Notes under the pieces: generated by a model
What the model was told of the DNA's origin: nothing
Seen by the model: the letters and a program-made list of their open reading frames with translations, nothing else
Databases searched by the model: none
In this document: positions 5,162 through 10,712 of the stretch, in pieces
Position numbering within the stretch: position 1 is the first letter of the stretch
Layout of the letters: every line of letters starts with the position of its first letter
Made by a program: the position numbers and the translations under genes
Assembly (NCBI GenBank): GCA_016930955.1
Contig: JAFGFR010000115.1
Coordinates: 1 to 10,712, forward strand
Direction: 5' to 3'
Length of the DNA: 10,712 bases
DNA from: Victivallales bacterium
Lineage (GTDB): Bacteria; Verrucomicrobiota; Lentisphaeria; Victivallales; JAADHT01

Positions 5162-6604
5162 ATGAGGGATTTGAAGATATTGCTTGTGAGGCCGCATGTG
5201 TGCATGCCTACATCGAGGTGGCTGCAGACGATGCTGTTGCTCGAGCCCTATGCGCAGGAGCTTATAGCAGGGGGTGTGACAGCGCCACACGATGTCAAAA
5301 TATGCGACCTCGCTGTGGAGAAAAGGCCTTTGAGGGCCTTTCGCCGTGTCCTTGGCGAATATTCGCCGGATTTTGTGGGGTTCGGTGGATTTTCCGGGCA
5401 GTTCAATGTGAACTGTGATTTGGCGGGTCTGGTCAAAGATATGTTGCCTGGATGTGTCACATGCCTTGGTGGCATCCATGCGTCGAGCATGCCTTCCGGC
5501 TGCAATCTTCCGGGTCTGTTTGATCTGGTTGTCAGGGGTGACGGGGTATCTGCGTTGAAGACTATAGTTGCCGCGATGGAGTCCGGGGATGACATCCCTG
5601 AGTCAAAATGGATTCTCCACCCTGCGTCGGTTTCGTTCGACACTTTGGCCAAGATGCCCCCACCGCCGTTGCATCCTGACGGAATAAACACGCTGCCGAG
5701 ACGTGATCTGGTTGACCAGTCGCGATACTTTTGCATTTGTTACGGCAGCCCGGGAGAGAGGATCAAGACCCTTTTCCCCCGGATAGCCTGTGTCAGGACG
5801 AGCGTGGGATGCCCCAATCGGTGCAGCTTCTGCGTCGTGCATTTTCTGGCCAATGGTAAGTATCTTCAGCGCGATGTCGAGGATGTGGTTGACGAGATTG
5901 CGTCCTTGCCCCAGGAGTATATCTATTTTGTTGACGACGAGACTTTCATCAATGCCAGGAGGATGACCCGGATTGCAGAGCTGTTGATTGCCCGCGGTGT
6001 GAAGAAGAAGTACCTTTCATGGGCCCGCAGCGACACGGTCTGCAGCCATCCCGAGCTGTTCGAGTTGTGGAGGCGTGCGGGTCTGGAGTTCGTCTATATC
6101 GGATTCGAGTCGCTAGAGGAGCAGAACCTCAAGGACTACAATAAGGATGCCACCCCCGACCAAAACCGCAGGGCACGCAAGATCCTAAGGGACCTGGATA
6201 TCAACATACATGCGGCCTTCATGGTCAATCCTGATTTTGAGGAGAAGGATTTCATTGCCATCCGGCGGGGGATAGAGGAGATGGCTCCGGCGGAGTACGC
6301 TTTCACGGTTTTCTCCCCGCCCCCCGGGACGAAGGCGTTCCACGACGCATCAAAAAAATTCATATGCGACGACCCGTGCCTCTACTACGACTGCTTGCAC
6401 ACGATCTTGCCTACAAGACTGCCGTTGAAGAAGTTCTATCGTTATTTTGCCCTCCTGTACGCCTTCGGGGCGGCAAAAATCCCGCCCAGGATCAACAAGG
6501 TGAGAGTCCCGCTGAAGGATCTGCTCAAGTTCCTTGCCGGTGGTGTCCGCTTCGGATGGCATATACACCGCCTGTACCGTGACTACGAACGCAAATACTG
6601 GTGA
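5162..6604 (+). CDS. B12-binding-domain radical SAM protein
   Basis: A 480-residue protein. Residues 5-150 form a cobalamin-binding-type Rossmann domain (LKILLVRP, SPDFVGFGGFSGQF, CLGGIHASSMP, DLVVRGDG). The radical SAM core starts near 207 with TSVGCPNRCSFC, whose Cys217, Cys221 and Cys224 should hold the 4Fe-4S cluster. YFVDDETF, WARSDT, VYIGFESLEE and FSPPPGT are typical core strands. The C-terminal block LPTRLPLKKFYRYFALLYA resembles class B methylases, including hopanoid methylases such as HpnR, but no hopanoid genes are near and that specificity is not claimed. Class B enzymes typically methylate unactivated carbons using methylcobalamin and SAM. The start is supported by GAGG at 5151-5154, 7 bases before the ATG. 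The gene stands alone, with repeat copies on both sides. Confidence 0.9.
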   Translation: MRDLKILLVRPHVCMPTSRWLQTMLLLEPYAQELIAGGVTAPHDVKICDLAVEKRPLRAFRRVLGEYSPDFVGFGGFSGQFNVNCDLAGLVKDMLPGCVTCLGGIHASSMPSGCNLPGLFDLVVRGDGVSALKTIVAAMESGDDIPESKWILHPASVSFDTLAKMPPPPLHPDGINTLPRRDLVDQSRYFCICYGSPGERIKTLFPRIACVRTSVGCPNRCSFCVVHFLANGKYLQRDVEDVVDEIASLPQEYIYFVDDETFINARRMTRIAELLIARGVKKKYLSWARSDTVCSHPELFELWRRAGLEFVYIGFESLEEQNLKDYNKDATPDQNRRARKILRDLDINIHAAFMVNPDFEEKDFIAIRRGIEEMAPAEYAFTVFSPPPGTKAFHDASKKFICDDPCLYYDCLHTILPTRLPLKKFYRYFALLYAFGAAKIPPRINKVRVPLKDLLKFLAGGVRFGWHIHRLYRDYERKYW

Positions 6605-6646
6605 AATCAAGATCTTCGGCAGATCTGCACAGCATTCTATCCCGGC

Positions 6647-6674
6647 TTGACACAAATCTATAAGGTTGTATCTT
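6647..6674 (+). promoter_or_regulatory. Candidate promoter for alr, upstream of copy D
   Basis: TTGACA (6647-6652) is a perfect -35 consensus, followed after 16 bases by TATCTT (6669-6674), 4 of 6 consensus. A start near 6681 would place copy D entirely inside the alr leader RNA, giving a leader of about 220 bases. No comparable promoter was seen between the element and the alr start. Confidence 0.45.
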
Positions 6675-6697
6675 CAGCAAGATGTTTTACGGGTAAT

Positions 6698-6868
6698 GAG
6701 TCAATTTCGAAACTACCCGTGGCCGCACGGCTTGCCATTTTGTATGCGAGGCCACGCCGATGCGGGAGCGGGCATACCTGTATGGTCTGTCCCGACCGCT
6801 CCGGCGTGGCATTCGCGCCAAAAAAGCTTGCCGATCAAAGGGGCGGGGCGGAGTTTTGAAACTGGCTC
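6698..6868 (+). mobile_element. MITE-like element copy D (171 bp, candidate TAAT duplication)
   Basis: The ends gagtcaatttcgaaact (6698-6714) and agttttgaaactggctc (6852-6868) are inverted repeats matching at 14 of 17 positions, flanked by taat at 6694-6697 and 6869-6872. Inside is a large imperfect stem: gccacgcc (6751-6758) pairs with ggcgtggc (6803-6810), and ggagcgg (6765-6771) pairs with ccgctcc (6796-6802). The apical loop can form catac (6773-6777) with gtatg (6780-6784). It is the fullest copy of the family here. Short open frames cross it, but there is no transposase; it would depend on a source element elsewhere. Confidence 0.8.
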
Positions 6869-6901
6869 TAATGACAGAAATTTTTTTCAGGGTGGCTTTT
6901 T

Positions 6902-8026
6902 ATGTGCGATACGCGTTCAAGAGTATGGCTGGAGGTAGATCTCGGGCATCTGGAGCATAACTTTGGTGTCATAAGGGACAGGATAAGCCCTGCAGGGGTG
7001 CTTTCCGTGCTCAAGGCCAACGCCTACGGCCTCGGGGTTGACAGGATCGCCCGGACACTCGCCGAGGCAGGGGTCTGCGGCTTCGGTGTCGCAGAGCTGG
7101 ACGAGGCGCTCCGCCTCAAGTCCCTGGGCAGGCCTGTGCAGATACTCGGAGGCATACTTCCCGACGAGATTCCCGAAGCTGTAGCCAACGACCTGAGGAT
7201 ACCGATTTGCGACATTCGCAGCGCGAGTCTGGTCAGCGAGACGGCGGGCAAACTGGGCAAGACCGCCATCTGTCACTTTCTCGTGGACACTGGCATGGGG
7301 AGGCTCGGGATACGCATTGAGGAGGCCGAAAGGACAATCATGGAAGCTGTCGGGATACAAAATATAAGACACGAGGGAATATATTCGCACCTTCCTTCCG
7401 CCTATATCCCGAGTTGCGAATACACAAAAACCCAGATAGACAGGTTCAAGGCCCTGTTGAGCTCTTTGGCGGAAAAGGGTATTTCATTCGATCTCATCCA
7501 TATTGCGAACAGCGATGCCGTGAACAATTATCCTGAGACGTTCAGTGCGCCTTTCAACATGGTGCGTACGGGGATAAACCTCCACGGTTCTTTCGACCCG
7601 CAGGGGCAGCGCACAATGAAGCTTAAAAGCATCGTCACGCTAAAGACGCGCCTTGTCTCTGTGCGCAGACTTCCAGCGGGTGCCGCCCTTGGATACGGCT
7701 GTACATACAAACTGCCCGCGCCGGCGCTAGTCGGGACAATCTCAGCGGGCTACGCCGACGGTCTTCCGCTTGCACTCTCTAACCGCGGCTATGTACTCAT
7801 CAACGGGATGCCATGCCACGTGCTGGGAAGGGTCTCCATGGACTACACCACCGTGTCCTTGGATCAGGTGCCGCAGGCGCAGTGCGGCGAAGAGGTCGTT
7901 TGTCTGGGTGGGCAGGGGCCTCTGGAGATCACAGTTGACCAGTGGGCACAGCTCAAGGGCACGCATGCCTATGACATAATCTGCTCCTTCGGATCGAGAG
8001 TCAAGAGAAGATACATCCCGGCGTAG
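6902..8026 (+). CDS. alr: Alanine racemase
   Basis: A 374-residue PLP enzyme converting L-alanine to D-alanine for peptidoglycan, full length for the family. The PLP-binding lysine is Lys38 in SVLKANAYGLG. The second catalytic base is Tyr265 in ALGYGCTY, where the usual Ser before Tyr is Gly. Other landmarks are DTGMGRLG (Arg134), YSHLPSA (His163), IANSDA (Ser204), MVRTGINLHG (Arg222), SAGYADGLP, LGRVSMD (Met313) and AYDIICSFGSRV. The lysine that is carbamylated in the Geobacillus enzyme, two residues before the Asp of DTGMG, corresponds to Leu127 here. The start is supported by AGGGTGG (6889-6895), 6 bases upstream. The gene is probably expressed from the promoter at 6647 through copy D. Confidence 0.96.
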   Translation: MCDTRSRVWLEVDLGHLEHNFGVIRDRISPAGVLSVLKANAYGLGVDRIARTLAEAGVCGFGVAELDEALRLKSLGRPVQILGGILPDEIPEAVANDLRIPICDIRSASLVSETAGKLGKTAICHFLVDTGMGRLGIRIEEAERTIMEAVGIQNIRHEGIYSHLPSAYIPSCEYTKTQIDRFKALLSSLAEKGISFDLIHIANSDAVNNYPETFSAPFNMVRTGINLHGSFDPQGQRTMKLKSIVTLKTRLVSVRRLPAGAALGYGCTYKLPAPALVGTISAGYADGLPLALSNRGYVLINGMPCHVLGRVSMDYTTVSLDQVPQAQCGEEVVCLGGQGPLEITVDQWAQLKGTHAYDIICSFGSRVKRRYIPA

Positions 8027-8229
8027 GTTTTGAGCCTCAAGTTCGACATGTTTGAAAACGGACGCAACCGACAAAACGGACTTTAACGGGGCAGGCAGGC
8101 ATATCTTGTCAACCCCAGGTTGTATGCAAACATGTTAACTGTCATTCTTGAGATTTAACTGTTTGATTTGGGATGACGCCAACTTTGTCTACTGGAATCC
8201 GTGAAGCCAGAGCCTGTTTCCCCCATGAT
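8027..8229. other. Convergent intergenic region with short direct repeats
   Basis: No gene is seen between alr and the convergent antiporter gene. Two pairs of short direct repeats are present: aaaacggac at 8055-8063 and 8073-8081 (18-bp offset), and ttaactgt at 8135-8142 and 8155-8162 (20-bp offset). A small inverted repeat, caacc-cca-ggttg, is at 8110-8122. No stem followed by a T tract was found on either strand, so termination of both genes is unexplained by sequence. Confidence 0.5.
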
Positions 8230-10712
8230 TCATTTGAGTAGCAGATTTTTTATCTGTTCGGAGGATGTGGCGTTTTGGATTTTGGCGAGAACATCTTTGT
8301 CCTGCAGGCTGAATGCGAGTTCTGCGAGGGCCTTCAGATGGGAGTTCCCGCTGCCCTCGGCAGGGCTTATCAGAGCCATGACTATTCTTGCCGGCAGCTC
8401 GATGGTTTTAAAGCTGATCGGCTTGGTGCACAAAGCGACCATTAGAGTTGGTTTTATGACAAGATCGGCATGTCCGTGTATGATGACTATGCCCGGTGCC
8501 ATCTCGACGGGGAAAGACATGGCTGATCGCGAGAGGATGGAGCGGGCCTCGGAGTTCTGTTGTGCGGAAAGCTCGGGCATCGCCCCGCCGACCAGCGAGT
8601 CGAGCATATGATCAAGAGAATCCGTCGGTACAGGTTTGCCGGCATGGACTATGTTCATGACGCGCCCGGTTCCTTTGTTTTCCTCGGAGTCGGTCTCAAC
8701 AAGCTCTTCGGCCTCGATGCTTGGGTAAACGGTGACGAGGTTGAGTTTCGGGAACTTTGATGCGAGAGTCTCCGGGAGCTTTTCAAGGCCGGGCATCCAG
8801 AAGGATCCGTGCTTCCTTCCCGTCGGCAAAAAGGCGAAATCGTCCCCGGCGATGATGGAATTCAGATGGTTCACCAGTGAGCGCCAGTCAGACATCTCCG
8901 TGAATATGGTCTTTGTTTTGGGCATGGCCTTCTCGACTGCTCCCTTGAGCTTCTTCTCGACACCCGACTTTACCAGGAAGACATGCAGGACAGCGCCAAT
9001 CTGTTTTGAGAGGAGCTTTGCCTCGCCGAGCATTCCCTCGAGGTCACTGCAGCGGTCGGCCATGGGCGGAAGAGGCAGAAGCACGCGTTTGGTGGTGTTT
9101 ATCGGGCCGGAAAGGCGGCATGCAATTATCCTTGCCGGGCACTCTTCGAGTATGGTGTCGCGGACATCGCCGAAGATGCTTGGAAGGGCTTTCCTTCCTG
9201 CTCCCAAGCCCATGACAACGACGTCTGAACGCAGCTCCCTTGCGGCTCTCACGACCCCGTCGCCGACATTTATGGCGAGTCTCAGGCCTGCGTTGACCTT
9301 GCGGTCTGCGGCGGCGGCATGGCTCATGCATTTGGCAAGCAGACGTTCGCCTGCGGCCACCTCCCTGTCGATATTCTCGCCCTCGTAGGCTATGGCAAGC
9401 GGCTGCACCTCTCCTGGAAAAGACTCGTCACGGAGTATGAAGGCAAGATCCAGAAGGTTTATGGCGGAACTCGGGTTGAACACCGGCACGAGCATGTTCT
9501 GAGTCCTTCTTCCATGGAGTCTTGTTTTTTGTGTCTTGCCTGCTTCCGTCGCGGCGATTTCCCTGCCGAACCGGTCAACCATCCATGCCCCCAGCGGACA
9601 GGTCACAAGGATCATGGCGATCGCGCCGTTGAGGACAGTTTCGTCGAATATATCGAGCTCGTATCCCACAAGAACTGCGGCAAGTGTGGCGGCGGCCTGG
9701 ACTACGCTCAGCCCGAACATGACATTGCTGCTTTCTTTGGTATATCCGAAGAGCTTCCCAGCAAGCTTTGCCGCGATGTACTTGGTTGCCACCACCCCGG
9801 CGATCATGGTCAGAGCCACCACCCAGGCTTTAGGGTTCGCGATCAGCGACCTGGGGTCGACAAGCATCCCTACGGAAAGCAGGAAAAACGGGATGAAAAG
9901 GGTGTGGCCGGTAAATTGTACCCGGTTCATAAGGATGCTTTTTTCCGGGATCAGCCGGTTGAACGCCACCCCGGCCAGAAAAGCTCCGATTATCGGCTCC
10001 ATCTTGGCGAAGTGCGACAAATATGCGAATGCGCATACCACGGCCAGGACGAATAGGAACTGAGCTCCGCCCTTTTCCGGGACGCGCCTGAAGAACCACC
10101 GGCTGACAAGAGGGATGGCCGCAGTTGCCAGCCAGACTAGAGCGAGGATGCCCAGCAGAAAGGTCGCCCAGAAATTCAAGCCCAGCTCGACGTTCCTGGC
10201 CATGTCGGCGACCACGCCGAGAACCATAAGTGCCAGGATGTCGGTAATGATTGTCGCCCCGACAGTGATCGACACTGCCTCGTGCTTCACTATCCCAAGA
10301 CGGCTGACAATGGGGTATGCAAGCAAGGTGTGGGATGCGAAAAGGCTGGCCATGAGCACGGATGCCGGCCATGAGAAGCCTAGAAGGAATCGTCCGAGGA
10401 AGGTGCCGAAAATCTGCGGCACCAGAAAGGTCAGCAAGCCGAACCCTATGCTGCGGGTGCGGGTCTGGGAGAAGCGGTAGAGATCTATGTCCAGCCCCGC
10501 GATGAACATGATGTAGAGCAGCCCCACGGAGCCGAGCAGCTTTATGGCTCCCTCGTTCTCAAGCAGCCCAGTGACGTTGGGGCCCAGGATTGTCCCAGCA
10601 ATAAGCAAAAGTACCAGATCCGGCACTCCGATACGCTCGGCCAGAAGAGGTGCCACAAGTATTACGGTGACTATTAGGGCGAAAACCAGGACCGGATCTG
10701 ATATGGGTGTCA
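8230..10712 (-). CDS. CPA2 cation:proton antiporter fused to USP-like and PTS EIIA domains (5' end at window edge)
   Basis: The frame is open to the right edge. Upstream of the first internal GTG (10656) it reads TPISDPVLVFALIVTVIL, the usual CPA2 N-terminus, and the next codon is ?TG with only its first base outside the window, so the start is very likely at 10713 (827 residues). Residues 1-390 are the membrane antiporter: PDLVLLLIAGTILGPN, ASHTLLAYPIVSRLG, VGATIITDILALMVL (Asp158, a likely ion-site residue), and PIIGAFLAGVAFNRLIP. About 405-535 and 540-668 resemble universal stress protein domains (RSDVVVMGLGAGRKALPSIF). About 680-827 is a PTS EIIA type-2-like domain, keeping the candidate phospho-His746 in IVIIHGHAD and HLKALAELA. 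It probably exchanges Na+ or K+ for H+ at the inner membrane under control of its cytoplasmic domains. Confidence 0.88.
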   Translation of the reverse strand, partial: TPISDPVLVFALIVTVILVAPLLAERIGVPDLVLLLIAGTILGPNVTGLLENEGAIKLLGSVGLLYIMFIAGLDIDLYRFSQTRTRSIGFGLLTFLVPQIFGTFLGRFLLGFSWPASVLMASLFASHTLLAYPIVSRLGIVKHEAVSITVGATIITDILALMVLGVVADMARNVELGLNFWATFLLGILALVWLATAAIPLVSRWFFRRVPEKGGAQFLFVLAVVCAFAYLSHFAKMEPIIGAFLAGVAFNRLIPEKSILMNRVQFTGHTLFIPFFLLSVGMLVDPRSLIANPKAWVVALTMIAGVVATKYIAAKLAGKLFGYTKESSNVMFGLSVVQAAATLAAVLVGYELDIFDETVLNGAIAMILVTCPLGAWMVDRFGREIAATEAGKTQKTRLHGRRTQNMLVPVFNPSSAINLLDLAFILRDESFPGEVQPLAIAYEGENIDREVAAGERLLAKCMSHAAAADRKVNAGLRLAINVGDGVVRAARELRSDVVVMGLGAGRKALPSIFGDVRDTILEECPARIIACRLSGPINTTKRVLLPLPPMADRCSDLEGMLGEAKLLSKQIGAVLHVFLVKSGVEKKLKGAVEKAMPKTKTIFTEMSDWRSLVNHLNSIIAGDDFAFLPTGRKHGSFWMPGLEKLPETLASKFPKLNLVTVYPSIEAEELVETDSEENKGTGRVMNIVHAGKPVPTDSLDHMLDSLVGGAMPELSAQQNSEARSILSRSAMSFPVEMAPGIVIIHGHADLVIKPTLMVALCTKPISFKTIELPARIVMALISPAEGSGNSHLKALAELAFSLQDKDVLAKIQNATSSEQIKNLLLK

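Noticed and set aside
5162..6604. Naming the radical SAM protein as hopanoid methylase HpnR or HpnP
   Set aside because: Only general class B features and a resembling C-terminal block are visible; no hopanoid or other pathway gene is nearby to fix the substrate.
6647..6960. Overlapping short ORFs across copy D
   Set aside because: Several frames are open through the same repeat; no RBS or domain, and the region is better explained as a non-coding element.
9319..10056. Long plus-strand open frames opposite the antiporter (also 8732-9388)
   Set aside because: Low-complexity translations with no recognisable domain, antisense to a clear membrane protein and USP/EIIA region.

Overview
The window reads as a chromosomal segment of a PVC-superphylum bacterium, most likely Lentisphaerota or Kiritimatiellota. 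The best evidence is the pseudopilin at 4053-4934, with a TLIELLFVIGIIAIL-type N-terminus and a C-terminal H...FGD motif, a large paralogous family in those phyla. The moderately high GC content and many short palindromic intergenic repeats fit. The phylum call is inference, because no rRNA or other marker gene is present.

Layout. Positions 1-63 hold a cluster of short direct and inverted repeats cut by the window edge. On the minus strand follow a YbgC/FadM-type thioesterase (96-488), a SirB1-like transglutaminase-fold protein (610-1458) and a DEDDh exonuclease (1455-2258). The exonuclease and SirB1-like genes overlap by ATGA and form an operon reading right to left. On the plus strand are a membrane-anchored family 2 glycosyltransferase with eroded catalytic motifs (2449-3702), the pseudopilin (4053-4934), a B12-binding radical SAM protein (5162-6604) and alanine racemase alr (6902-8026). 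Convergent to alr is a large minus-strand CPA2 antiporter fused to USP-like and PTS EIIA domains (8230 to the right edge; its start codon appears to lose only one base).

The plus-strand genes do not form a recognisable pathway. Alanine racemase serves peptidoglycan synthesis, the antiporter ion and pH homeostasis, and the pseudopilin an envelope or secretion role.

The most notable structure is a family of short MITE-like elements with terminal inverted repeats close to gagccaatttcaaaact. Copies or fragments lie at 509-609, 3945-4007, 4935-5130 and 6698-6868. Each sits in the upstream gap of a gene: the thioesterase, pseudopilin, radical SAM and alr genes respectively. Two copies have candidate 4-bp target duplications (CTGA and TAAT), two start directly after a TGA stop codon, one provides a candidate -35 box, and one places a nested hairpin in the presumed alr leader. 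A separate palindromic repeat follows the glycosyltransferase stop codon (3692-3894). I found no CRISPR array, tRNA, rRNA or recognisable transposase.
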